24,014 nt of DNA from AC-69 sp035701505. Lineage in GTDB: Bacteria > Actinomycetota > UBA4738 > HRBIN12. The position numbers and the translations under genes are program-made. Of this stretch, positions 7,824 through 14,868 are shown piece by piece (the first letter of the stretch is position 1; each line of letters starts with the position of its first letter). Where the stretch lies: positions 1 to 24,014 of the forward strand of contig DASSSA010000053.1 in the NCBI GenBank assembly GCA_035701505.1, read 5' to 3'. Under the pieces are notes generated by a model. It ran no database searches and was not told the DNA's origin. It saw only the letters and a program-made list of their open reading frames with translations.

Positions 7824-7883
7824 TATCCTTCCGGGATGCCGGTGCGCATCCTTCCCTTCGCTTTCCCCACCCCCGGCCTCTGA
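7824..7883 (+). promoter_or_regulatory. Possible leaderless promoter and 15-codon leader ORF ahead of the CYTH-CHAD gene
   Basis: TATCCT (7824-7829) is followed by 6 nt and an ATG at 7836. That ATG opens a 15-codon frame (MPVRILPFAFPTPGL) ending in TGA at 7881-7883, 4 nt before the ATG of the CYTH-CHAD gene. The latter has no Shine-Dalgarno sequence, so translation of the leader could deliver ribosomes to it by termination-reinitiation. The layout is seen directly; the mechanism is inference. The leader could instead be an untranslated 5' region. Confidence 0.35.
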
Positions 7884-7887
7884 GCCG

Positions 7888-9468
7888 ATGGGGTCCGCTC
7901 CGAGCCAGGCCGCCGAGGGTCGGGAGGTCGAGTGGCAGTTCGACGCCATCGACACCCGGCCGGTGGAGCGATGGCTGAAGGCGGCCGGGGATGTCGTGGC
8001 CCGGGGTGGAACGAAGCGGTTCGTCGACACCTATGCCGACACCGACGACTGGCGCCTGTATCGCGCCGGATACTCGCTCCGTCTGCGCGTGGGCCAGAGC
8101 GGCACCGAAGCGACAATGAAGTCCCTGTCGGCCGGAGCCAACGGCCTTCGCGATCGAACGGAGATCGCCGAGCCCCTGCCGGCCGGGAGCTTGGAGACCT
8201 TGCCGGCCAGCGAGGGGCCGGTCGGGAGGAGAGTCCGAGCGGTCGCCGGGTCCCATGCCATCAGGCCCAAGTTCCAGGTCCGGACCCGTCGCCAGACGTA
8301 CCTCGTCTCCTCGAACGGCTCGGCGGCTGCCGCGGTAGCCCTCGACGCGACCACGATCCCCGTCGAGGGCCGAGAGCCCGCCCGGCTGCTCAGGGTGGAG
8401 ATCGAAACCAACAGCGGGCCAACGCCAGAGCTCGCCGACTTCGTGGGCAAGATGCGAGATGCGTGTGGCCTGACCCCGGCATCCGTGTCGAAGTTCGAGG
8501 CCGGGCTGCTCGCACGCGGCCTGACTCCCGAGCGGTCCCTCGACCTCGGGTCATCGGAGATCTCCTCGGAATCTTCGGTCGAGGAGCTGGCCTTCGCGGT
8601 GCTCCGTCAGCACTTCGCCGCCTTCCTCCGCAAGGAAGGGGGGACGCGCCTCGGCGAGGATCCGGAGCAGCTGCACGACATGCGGGTGGCGACGCGCCGC
8701 CTCCGCGCCGCCATCGCCCTGTTCGAGGCCGCCCTGCCGGCCGAGGTGGTCATGGTTCGCGAAGAGCTGGGGTGGGTGGCCTCCGCGCTGGGAGCCGTCC
8801 GCGACCTCGACGTGCTGATCGAACAGGTCGAGACGTGGAGGAGGCGGGCCGAGGGTCTCGACGACCGCGCGCTGGGCGCGGTGGCCGGCGTTCTCTCCGC
8901 CGACCGCGACCAGGCGAGGGCGAACCTGGTCCAGACCCTCGACTCCCCGCGGTACGAGCGGCTGCTTGCCGAACTCACCTCCGTCCTCCGTGACGGGCCG
9001 GTGGGGGCGTCTGCCCTCTCACGCGTGCCGGCCGTTGACGCCGCCCCGTCGCTCATCAAACAGAGGTACCGCAAGGTGCGAAAGGGTGGCCGTCGGATCG
9101 ACCGGACCTCGAAACCCGCCGATTACCACCGGCTGCGCATCCGGGCAAAACGGCTGCGGTACGCCCTCCAGTTCCTGGCCCCGATCTACGGCAAGGGAGT
9201 CTCGGCGCTCATCCGCCGCACGGTGCGCCTCCAGGACCTGCTCGGCGCCCACCAGGACGCCGAAGTTGCGGTGGCCCGTTTCGAGGCCATCGTGGCAGAG
9301 GAAGGGAACGACCTCCCACCCGCCGCGGCGTTCGCCATGGGCGAGATCGCCGAGCGCTTCGCGAAGAGGAAGGCGAAGCTCAGGCGGCGCTTCCCGAAGG
9401 TGTTTCGACGGGTTGGCGGATCGGCCTGGGCCGATGTCCGCCGGGTCATGAAGCGGGAAGCGTCGTAG
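7888..9468 (+). CDS. CYTH domain + CHAD domain protein (polyphosphate-associated)
   Basis: The 526-aa protein joins an N-terminal CYTH (triphosphate tunnel) domain, about residues 10-210, to a C-terminal CHAD domain, about 230-515. The CYTH signature is altered: ExExK appears as Glu13-Val-Glu15-Trp-Gln17, but later tunnel positions such as YSLRLRV, TEATMKSL and LLRVEIET are present. The CHAD part has both helical repeats with their conserved basic faces: LHDMRVATRRLRA (His263) and DYHRLRIRAKRLRYAL. CHAD domains are known to bind polyphosphate, and CYTH domains hydrolyse or bind triphosphate compounds. The ATG at 7888 is chosen because upstream sequence is not CYTH-like. The following SixA-like gene starts 2 nt after the stop, so they form an operon. 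Confidence 0.9.
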   Translation: MGSAPSQAAEGREVEWQFDAIDTRPVERWLKAAGDVVARGGTKRFVDTYADTDDWRLYRAGYSLRLRVGQSGTEATMKSLSAGANGLRDRTEIAEPLPAGSLETLPASEGPVGRRVRAVAGSHAIRPKFQVRTRRQTYLVSSNGSAAAAVALDATTIPVEGREPARLLRVEIETNSGPTPELADFVGKMRDACGLTPASVSKFEAGLLARGLTPERSLDLGSSEISSESSVEELAFAVLRQHFAAFLRKEGGTRLGEDPEQLHDMRVATRRLRAAIALFEAALPAEVVMVREELGWVASALGAVRDLDVLIEQVETWRRRAEGLDDRALGAVAGVLSADRDQARANLVQTLDSPRYERLLAELTSVLRDGPVGASALSRVPAVDAAPSLIKQRYRKVRKGGRRIDRTSKPADYHRLRIRAKRLRYALQFLAPIYGKGVSALIRRTVRLQDLLGAHQDAEVAVARFEAIVAEEGNDLPPAAAFAMGEIAERFAKRKAKLRRRFPKVFRRVGGSAWADVRRVMKREAS

Positions 9469-9470
9469 CC

Positions 9471-9974
9471 GTGGACCTGTACCTGGTAAGGCACGCCGTC
9501 GCGTTCAGCAGGGATCCAACCCGATGGCCGGACGACGGCGAGCGACCTCTCACCCCGAAAGGGGAGGCCAGATTCAGGAAAGCGGCTCGAGGGGTCCGGC
9601 GCATCGTCACCAGCGTCGACGTGGTCCTGTCGAGCCCGTTCCCCCGTGCCTGGAGGACGGCCGAGCTGCTCGAGGAGGAGGCGGGATGGCCGGCTCCCAA
9701 GCCTGAGCCCGTTCTAGAGGCCGGCCGCTCCCCCGCCGAAGGCATGGAGGTGATCGAGCCACACCTCGACGTCGCCTCCCTGGCCCTGGTCGGACACGAG
9801 CCCTACCTGTCCGAGCTCGCCTCGATCCTGCTCACCGGCAGCCCCACGTTCCTGACCATGGGGATGAAGAAGGGAGGGATGGCGCACCTTTGGCTCGAGG
9901 ACGGCCTCCGTCGCGGGACGGCGTCGCTTCGGTGGCTGGTCACTCCGAAGGCGCTGCGGGCTCTGAGCGGGTGA
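9471..9974 (+). CDS. Second SixA-like histidine phosphatase
   Basis: The 167-aa product starts at GTG directly after the CYTH-CHAD stop. It contains LYLVRHAVAF (catalytic His8) and ALVGHEPYLSEL, the two His motifs of the superfamily. The spacing and LLTG/GG segments are typical of SixA proteins found with CHAD and polyphosphate genes. It likely removes phosphate from phosphohistidine or a small phospho-compound. It differs clearly from the first SixA-like protein, whose motif is RHAKSSW, so the two are not a recent duplication. Its 3' end overlaps the convergent thymidylate-kinase-like gene by 35 bp, so the two transcripts would be antisense there. Confidence 0.9.
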   Translation: MDLYLVRHAVAFSRDPTRWPDDGERPLTPKGEARFRKAARGVRRIVTSVDVVLSSPFPRAWRTAELLEEEAGWPAPKPEPVLEAGRSPAEGMEVIEPHLDVASLALVGHEPYLSELASILLTGSPTFLTMGMKKGGMAHLWLEDGLRRGTASLRWLVTPKALRALSG

Positions 9975-10752
9975 CGTCGACGCCATCGTGTCCGGCGTGA
10001 CCAGCTCCGTCCATTCGGGCCACGTGCACCTGCTCCATGCCGGCCCTGTCGCTTGGCCACTCCTCCATCCCCCGTACCACGTCATCGACGACGGAGCGCA
10101 GGGTTTGATGGATCTGGCTCACGGTCCTGCGCGCGTCGATCACGGTGAACCCATGGCGCCTGGCCAAGCGCCGGAACTCCGTCAGCAGCATCCGCTGGTA
10201 CTGAACGAAGCTCTCGTAGACGTTCGAGCCTCTGAGGAAGTCCTGGCCTGACTCCCAGTAGTCGAATCCAGTGCTGGACAGGACCCTCGGCAGCAGTTGC
10301 TCGACGTCGATGTCGAGGTAGATCACGAGGTCCGGCACGAGGGCGAAGGTGTACAGCTCTTCCATCCATTCCAGCGAGACGCCGCGGACGGCGGCGCGCG
10401 CGATAAGGGAGAACACGTACCGGTCGGCGAGCACGACCATGCCGGCCCGAAGGGCCGGGAGGATCTGCCTCTCGAGCCGGTCCCAGAAGTCCGCGGCATA
10501 GAACAGGTTCAGCGTGATGGGGTCGAGCGTGTGGCCCCCCTTCGCCCGCTGGATGCCCGGCCCGGCCAGGTCGGATCGGCGCAGGCCCGTGTCGAGCACG
10601 GCGTAGCCCTCGTCCTCCAGCCACTCCTTCAGCAAGGCGACGTGGGTGGAGCGCCCGGCGCCGTCGGTGGCTTCGATCACGATCAGCCGGCCGGGAAGCG
10701 ACTCCCCCTCGATGCCGGGAGGCCGGAACCCATAGAACGAGAGCTCGGTCAT
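9940..10752 (-). CDS. Thymidylate-kinase-like P-loop protein with Arg in the Walker A motif (paralogue 1)
   Basis: The 270-aa protein has the dTMP kinase fold pattern. Its P-loop reads IEATDGAGRSTH at residues 26-37, with Arg34 where nearly all P-loop kinases have Lys. The later VVLADRYVFS contains the DR pair of the TMK family. A partly low-complexity C-terminal tail of about 35 residues extends past the kinase domain and overlaps the SixA-like gene on the other strand. The start ATG overlaps the stop of the upstream paralogue as ATGA, so they are translationally coupled. Loss of the Lys suggests altered or lost nucleotide transfer, perhaps a different donor or a regulatory subunit. True dTMP kinase activity is doubtful. 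Family certain, function unknown. Confidence 0.85.
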   Translation of the reverse strand: MTELSFYGFRPPGIEGESLPGRLIVIEATDGAGRSTHVALLKEWLEDEGYAVLDTGLRRSDLAGPGIQRAKGGHTLDPITLNLFYAADFWDRLERQILPALRAGMVVLADRYVFSLIARAAVRGVSLEWMEELYTFALVPDLVIYLDIDVEQLLPRVLSSTGFDYWESGQDFLRGSNVYESFVQYQRMLLTEFRRLARRHGFTVIDARRTVSQIHQTLRSVVDDVVRGMEEWPSDRAGMEQVHVARMDGAGHAGHDGVDVTRSEPAAPSE

Positions 10753-11507
10753 GGGGCTGGGAGCCTCCCCGGGCCGTCGCTCAGGTACCGGCCCAGAAGG
10801 TCGGCGTCGCGGAGGGCTTGGTGGATCTCGCCGCCGTCGAACCGCATGACGCCCGAGAGATGAGGCCGAACCAGATCGCGCATCCGCTGCTGCTGGCGGA
10901 TGAGCGTCTCCGTGGCGTCCATTCGAACCAGTTGAAACTCGTCGACCAGCCGCTCGTACTCGTGCTTGATCAGGCCCTGATAGATGCGGAACGACTCCTC
11001 CGGGTCGGAGGAGAGCTCCATGTCCATCCCGGCCTCGTAATACTTCAGCTTCGGCCGACCGTCCATGATCCTACGCATCGACTCCGCGAGCGGGGTGTCG
11101 AAGTAGAACGACAGGCTCGGCTTCACCGCGAACGAGTAGAGCTTGTTCAACCAGTTGCGGCTCACCCCTCGGACGGCATCGCGAGCGAAGGCCGTGTACA
11201 CGTACCGATCGGCCAGCACGACGGTCCCCGCTTGCAGCGCCGGGAGGATCACCGAATGGACGCGGCTGGCGAAGTCCGCGGCGTGGATCAGGCTGAACGA
11301 CATGGGTGAGAGCAGCCGGCGCTTCTTCCCGCGCCGCGTCGTTTCCTTCACGATCGGGGAGGAGTTCCACTCGCTGAACACCACGAGGTAGCCCTGGCTG
11401 ATCAGCCACTTGTGGAGCAGGTTCAGCTGGGTGCTCTTGCCCGAGCCATCGATGCCCTCGACGATGAACAGGCGGCCGGGGAGCCCGAGGTCATCACGCA
11501 TCGCCAT
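10749..11507 (-). CDS. Thymidylate-kinase-like P-loop protein with canonical Walker A (paralogue 2)
   Basis: This 252-aa protein contains a normal P-loop, VEGIDGSGKST (Lys24 from the 11507 start), and VVLADRYVYT with the TMK DR pair. Blocks such as ADF..R...ILPAL.AG and RDAVRGVS match the neighbouring paralogue, so the two arose by tandem duplication. dTMP kinases make dTDP from dTMP and ATP, but the loss of similarity in the C-terminal half and the polyphosphate context make another phosphate acceptor or donor possible. The gene begins inside the end of the Ppx/GppA gene (14-bp overlap) and ends in an ATGA overlap with paralogue 1. An alternative ATG is at 11501. Enzyme family is secure; the substrate is not. 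Confidence 0.85.
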   Translation of the reverse strand: MAMRDDLGLPGRLFIVEGIDGSGKSTQLNLLHKWLISQGYLVVFSEWNSSPIVKETTRRGKKRRLLSPMSFSLIHAADFASRVHSVILPALQAGTVVLADRYVYTAFARDAVRGVSRNWLNKLYSFAVKPSLSFYFDTPLAESMRRIMDGRPKLKYYEAGMDMELSSDPEESFRIYQGLIKHEYERLVDEFQLVRMDATETLIRQQQRMRDLVRPHLSGVMRFDGGEIHQALRDADLLGRYLSDGPGRLPAP

Positions 11508-12996
11508 CCGACTGTAGCAGCAGCCTCTTTCCGAACGCGACCCGGAACCGTCCGGCAAGGGCCTCCCTGCGCCACGGGTCGTACACCGGGGCCTCCAGCA
11601 CCACTCGCTTGCCCTGGACGACGCAGTGGATCTCCCCCCGGTGTCCGGGTGGCAGGCGGTGTTCGATCTCATCGGCCAGGACCAGCATCGTTGCGGACCG
11701 GGCGAGTTGGACCCGGTCGTCCGGGCCGAGCAGGGGACGATACCGGGAAACGCTCATACCCTCGTCCCCGGCTTGCCGGACCACCGCCGACAGCAATGCG
11801 AGCTTTCGATGGGAGAAGCCGTCGAGGTCCGCCTCGGTGATCATGTCGGCGGTGTGGTGGTACCTCCGGTAGTAGTCCACGCTGCGTCCGATATCGAGGA
11901 GGTTCGTGGCCTGGGTCAGCCGCTCGTGCACGCTCGCCCCAGCATCGGGCTCGACGGACCGGAGGATGCTCCTTGCCACGGTGGCCCGGCGCTCGGCCCG
12001 GTCGGGGTCCCAGGTCGAGAACCGAGAGGCAAAGGCGAGGATCGATGCCCTCCGAACCTCCTCGATCGGTGTCTCGCGAAGCCCCACGGCGTCGAAGGCA
12101 AGCCCCTCCCGGAGGCCCTGGCTCGAGACGGTGAGCTCGGCGGCGCCCACATGCTCCATCAACGAGAGCAAGGCCAGGCTGCCGCCGACGATGGAGTCCG
12201 CCCGCTCCCGGGAGAGGCCGGACATGAGCCGGCGACGTGAGAGCCGGCGTGACGCCAAGAGATCGGCCAGCTCCTGCACGCGCTTGCGGGTGAGGACGTA
12301 CCCGTGGAGCCGGGGGATCGGGTACCTCCTCGACGCCTGGTCCATCTTGGCGAGGTTTCGGATGGTGCCGCCCGTGCCGACCACTCGCTCGCCGGGTTCG
12401 AGCTCGCCGACCTCGGCGCCCTCGAGCGTGGTCCGGGCATACTCGGTCAGCCCCTCGATCTCATCCTTTGCCGGCGGATCACTCTTCAGGAAGCGGTCGG
12501 AGAGGCGAAGGGAACCGAGGGGGAGCGTCCACGACCGAAGAGCCCGACGCTCGTCGAATTCGGTGAGCTCCAGGCTTCCGCCTCCGAGATCGGCCACCGC
12601 GCCCCTGTCGACGGGCAGCGCGTGGACCGCTCCGAGGAACGTGTAGAGCGCCTCCTCGTCGCCGCTGATCACGCGAACGCTTACACCGCTCTCGGCCTCG
12701 ACCCTCGCCTGGAACTCGCCGCCGTTCTCCGACTCCCTGACGGCGGAGGTAGCCACGGCGATCAGGGTTCCGGCTTCCGCGCTCTCGGCGATGGCCCGGA
12801 AGTCCCGGAGCGCGGCCGCGGTGCGCTCGATGGTCTGGGGAGCGATGCGGTTCCCATGCCGCAGATCCCGTGCCAGGCGGAGGGGCGCCCGGCCGTTGGC
12901 GAGGATCTCGAGGTGGCCTGGTTCACCGATCCGGATCACCACGACCCGGCCTGAGTTCGAACCGACATCGATGACGGCGAGCGACCGGTCTGCCAC
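11494..12996 (-). CDS. ppx: Ppx/GppA family exopolyphosphatase with C-terminal HD-like domain
   Basis: The 500-aa protein begins with SLAVIDVGSNSGRVVV, the actin-like phosphate-1 loop of Ppx/GppA. It carries ATSAVRESENGGEF, VISGDEEALYTFLG, VADLGGGSLEL and VGTGGTIRN, all classical blocks of this ASKHA phosphatase family. It removes terminal phosphate from polyphosphate or pppGpp. The C-terminal part (YHHTADMI...GFSHRKLALLSAVVRQAG) is the helical HD-like domain of long Ppx proteins. I prefer GTG at 12996 because GGAAGGA lies 8 nt upstream; an ATG at 13005 is immediately adjacent to that sequence. It is the first gene of the operon with the two kinase paralogues. A TATACT -10 box lies 38 bp further upstream. 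Confidence 0.92.
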   Translation of the reverse strand: MADRSLAVIDVGSNSGRVVVIRIGEPGHLEILANGRAPLRLARDLRHGNRIAPQTIERTAAALRDFRAIAESAEAGTLIAVATSAVRESENGGEFQARVEAESGVSVRVISGDEEALYTFLGAVHALPVDRGAVADLGGGSLELTEFDERRALRSWTLPLGSLRLSDRFLKSDPPAKDEIEGLTEYARTTLEGAEVGELEPGERVVGTGGTIRNLAKMDQASRRYPIPRLHGYVLTRKRVQELADLLASRRLSRRRLMSGLSRERADSIVGGSLALLSLMEHVGAAELTVSSQGLREGLAFDAVGLRETPIEEVRRASILAFASRFSTWDPDRAERRATVARSILRSVEPDAGASVHERLTQATNLLDIGRSVDYYRRYHHTADMITEADLDGFSHRKLALLSAVVRQAGDEGMSVSRYRPLLGPDDRVQLARSATMLVLADEIEHRLPPGHRGEIHCVVQGKRVVLEAPVYDPWRREALAGRFRVAFGKRLLLQSDGDA

Positions 12997-13004
12997 GCGA
13001 GACA

Positions 13005-13046
13005 TCCTTCCGGGGAAGGAGGGGGGCGGCGCTTGCGCGGAGTATA
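13005..13046 (-). promoter_or_regulatory. Promoter -10 (TATACT) and self-complementary ribosome-binding region of the ppx operon
   Basis: TATACT (complement of 13041-13046) is the best -10 box in this intergenic region. It is followed by a short leader containing TCCTTCC and GGAAGGA (13005-13020), a perfect 7-bp inverted repeat with a 2-nt centre, and the second arm is the Shine-Dalgarno sequence. Folding could hide the ribosome-binding site. No clear -35 hexamer is seen. Confidence 0.45.
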
Positions 13047-13084
13047 GGAGAGGCGGCCGGGCGAAGAGCGCCGTTTAGGGGGAT

Positions 13085-13260
13085 CGAGGAGGACGCCGCG
13101 TTCGTTCCGGACGGCCCACGGTCGGAGCAAGCCGTAGATCGTTTCGGTCACAGCGACGGGCACGCGGTTCGAACGCGCTCGACGGACCACCTCCCCGTGC
13201 AGCGCCTCGAGTTCCATGCGAGCGATCCTCCCCGTTGTACGACGACGAGATCCGCGGCGT
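13085..13260 (-). pseudogene. Relic of ketopantoate reductase (ApbA/PanE) C-terminal domain
   Basis: The minus strand from 13217 reads MELEALHGEVVRRAR, then VPVAVTETIYGLLRPWA, matching the conserved helix pair of the ketopantoate reductase C-terminal domain (NADPH-dependent reduction of ketopantoate in pantothenate synthesis). Sequence just upstream resumes the family pattern only in another frame (RISSSYNGEDRS), so at least one frameshift is present. The Rossmann N-terminal domain and the rest of the gene are missing. No stop occurs at the expected C-terminus, and the frame runs into the ppx promoter. I read it as a decayed 3' fragment. Recognition is by eye only. Confidence 0.5.
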
Positions 13261-13327
13261 GGCTTCCCTGGACCGCACCGCCCTCGATCTGTTCGCCTGA
13301 GGTGAAGCGCGATCGACAGCTCGACCC

Positions 13328-13486
13328 TTACTCTTCGTCGTCTTCGTCCCACTTCCGCCAGTGTCCGAGATGTGGCTTCCGCGGCCAGGGCCGCTTGTCT
13401 TTCAGGGCCATAACGATGACTTGCGCGATGCCCACCGCGAACAGGATGACGGCGGCGACCAGCACGAACTTCAGCACGTTCGGCAC
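13328..13486 (-). CDS. Small single-pass membrane protein with acidic C-terminus (hypothetical)
   Basis: A GTG start (complement of 13484-13486) opens a 52-aa frame ending in TAA. The product has one clear membrane helix at residues 4-27 (VLKFVLVAAVILFAVGIAQ), a basic KDKRPWPRKP segment, two Trp in GHWRKWDEDDEE and an acidic end. The positive-outside-the-helix pattern suggests the C-terminus stays in the cytoplasm. No other start codon exists between the preceding in-frame stop and this GTG; the Shine-Dalgarno sequence (GAGAC) is weak. No family is recognised. The hydrophobic-basic-acidic layout, unlikely by chance in this GC-rich DNA, supports a real gene. It lies between the reductase relic and the short ORF below. 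Confidence 0.5.
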   Translation of the reverse strand: MPNVLKFVLVAAVILFAVGIAQVIVMALKDKRPWPRKPHLGHWRKWDEDDEE

Positions 13487-13531
13487 CGTCTCGGCATGGA
13501 TTGGGTCGGCTCCCTCGCGGAAGGCTACTGC

Positions 13532-13666
13532 TCAACGTGGAAGGGAACAACGCCACAAGTTGAATGTGTGCGGAAGGGGGTCGTTTCCCCATGTGAGGTA
13601 GTCGAGCCACAAGCGCCCGACAGCCTCCAGATCTCGAGGCAGGCTCGCGTCTCGAAGATCGGCCAT
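13532..13666 (-). CDS. Short ORF of unknown function, possibly a remnant
   Basis: A 44-codon frame reads MADLRDASLPRDLEAVGRLW then LDYLTWGNDPLPHTF and ends in TGA. The composition is protein-like and the LWLDYLTWGND segment recalls N-termini of some GNAT acetyltransferases, but too little remains to claim this. The ATG has no Shine-Dalgarno sequence, and the frame is readable for about 17 codons before it without a start. It may be a decayed gene fragment between the GH25 gene and the small membrane protein. Confidence 0.25.
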   Translation of the reverse strand: MADLRDASLPRDLEAVGRLWLDYLTWGNDPLPHTFNLWRCSLPR

Positions 13667-13704
13667 ACGGCGGGCCTGAGCGTAACAGGCGATGCCCCAC
13701 CGGC

Positions 13705-14439
13705 TCAGGTCGATACGCGCATCACATCGAGGTCAACTCCACCCGCGATCCCGTCCACTCGAGCATAGCCGTGCAGCTGCCAGATGAGCCATTCGTGGAG
13801 TTCAGGCCGGAGAAGGAAGCGATGGTGCCACAACGGGCGGTCGAGCTCGTGGAGAACCGGATACACATGCTCGAAGTCATCCCCAACGTACAGAATGACC
13901 TCCCGTCCCCAGGCTCGTTCGATCAGCCGGATGAAATCATCGAGTTCTTCGTTGACCACAGCCGCACTGGGCCGGGCGCTGCAGTTTCCGGCCAGCTCAA
14001 GATCGACAGCAGGGGCAAGGGCGTCGCTCTCGGGAGGAGCGACGTCGAGGAAATGGCGAGCCTGGTCCGCGCCGGGCGTGCACAGAGTGAAGTAGTGGTA
14101 GGCCCCCCGATCCAATCCCGCTTCTTTCGCTCCGCGCCAGTTCTCATCGAAACGCGCGTCAATGAAGTCGCCGCCCTCAGTGGCTTTGATGTAGGCGAAC
14201 GTGATGCCGTCGAGGGAGACGCGCGCCCAATCGATGACCTCCTGATGAGCGGACACGTCGATGCCGTATCGCTCGCCCTCCCTCAAGGGCGGCCGCCAGT
14301 TGGGCACCCAAAGGAACCACCAGACCGCGATGACTCCGGCGAGGAGGACGACGCCGCAGATCCCGATCAGGGACCAGCGTCGACGTCGCCCAGAGAGCAC
14401 TGGCGCGTCACGTCGTTCCTTGACGGTTGATCCGGACAT
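13705..14439 (-). CDS. Membrane-anchored GH25 (lysozyme-like) peptidoglycan hydrolase
   Basis: The 244-aa protein has a basic N-terminus, one membrane helix at about 23-46 (SLIGICGVVLLAGVIAVWWF) and a GH25 muramidase domain outside the cell. GH25 hallmarks are YGIDVSAHQEVIDW, ITFAYIKATEGGDFIDARF, GAYHYF and the catalytic Asp-x-Glu in APAVDLEL, with the C-terminal barrel strand GGVDLDVMRV. These enzymes cut the MurNAc-GlcNAc bond of peptidoglycan. The helix lacks a clear cleavage site, so a signal anchor is more likely than secretion. The ATG has GGAGAG a few nt upstream. It is followed 30 bp upstream by the SnoaL-like gene in the same direction. Family is certain; role (cell wall remodelling or defence) is inferred. 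Confidence 0.92.
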   Translation of the reverse strand: MSGSTVKERRDAPVLSGRRRRWSLIGICGVVLLAGVIAVWWFLWVPNWRPPLREGERYGIDVSAHQEVIDWARVSLDGITFAYIKATEGGDFIDARFDENWRGAKEAGLDRGAYHYFTLCTPGADQARHFLDVAPPESDALAPAVDLELAGNCSARPSAAVVNEELDDFIRLIERAWGREVILYVGDDFEHVYPVLHELDRPLWHHRFLLRPELHEWLIWQLHGYARVDGIAGGVDLDVMRVST

Positions 14440-14469
14440 CGCTCTCCGTCGTTGAGGCCCGCGGTGCTT

Positions 14470-14868
14470 CTATCGGATGGCGGCCGCCGCCTTCGCCTCC
14501 CCTCTGTCACGGCAGTCTCGCAGGGCCACGATCCTTCCTTCGCGCACTGTGAACACCGCGTAGCTGCGATCGTCAGCCTTCCTCAAGCGGTACGCATCCA
14601 CTCCCGGAGTTCGCACCACGACCATCACCCGATCGCCACGTGCGGCCACTTCCTCCAGCTCCGCCATCAGGCCACGCTCAGACTGGCGCTCGAGGGCGGC
14701 CTCGAGCTCGTGGCGACCGTGGCAGACCTGCGGCTCTGGGTCCTCGAGGCTGGGATGGAGATACGTCCACTCCAGGTCCGGATCCACGAACTGAAGCATC
14801 GTCGCCACGTCGCCCCGGGAGTACGCCTCGTACGCCCTGCGGATCAGCTCCAAGTTCTCGTTCGACAT
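14470..14868 (-). CDS. SnoaL-like / NTF2-like domain protein
   Basis: The 132-aa cytoplasmic protein starts MSNENLELIRRAYEAYSRGD, followed by the strand DPDLEWTY and ending in YAVFTVREGRIVALRDCRD, the pattern of the SnoaL-like NTF2 fold (cone-shaped alpha+beta barrel). Members include polyketide cyclases, isomerases and many proteins of unknown ligand. AGGAGAGGAT lies ahead of the ATG, supporting the start. No pathway can be assigned, and the neighbours do not help. The Asp-rich VDPDLEW segment lies where polar pocket residues occur in the fold. Confidence 0.85.
   Translation of the reverse strand: MSNENLELIRRAYEAYSRGDVATMLQFVDPDLEWTYLHPSLEDPEPQVCHGRHELEAALERQSERGLMAELEEVAARGDRVMVVVRTPGVDAYRLRKADDRSYAVFTVREGRIVALRDCRDRGEAKAAAAIR

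Noticed and set aside
13160..13185. T-loop-like GGTTCGAA suggesting a tRNA
   Set aside because: No acceptor, D or anticodon stems can be formed around it; it is part of the ketopantoate reductase relic.
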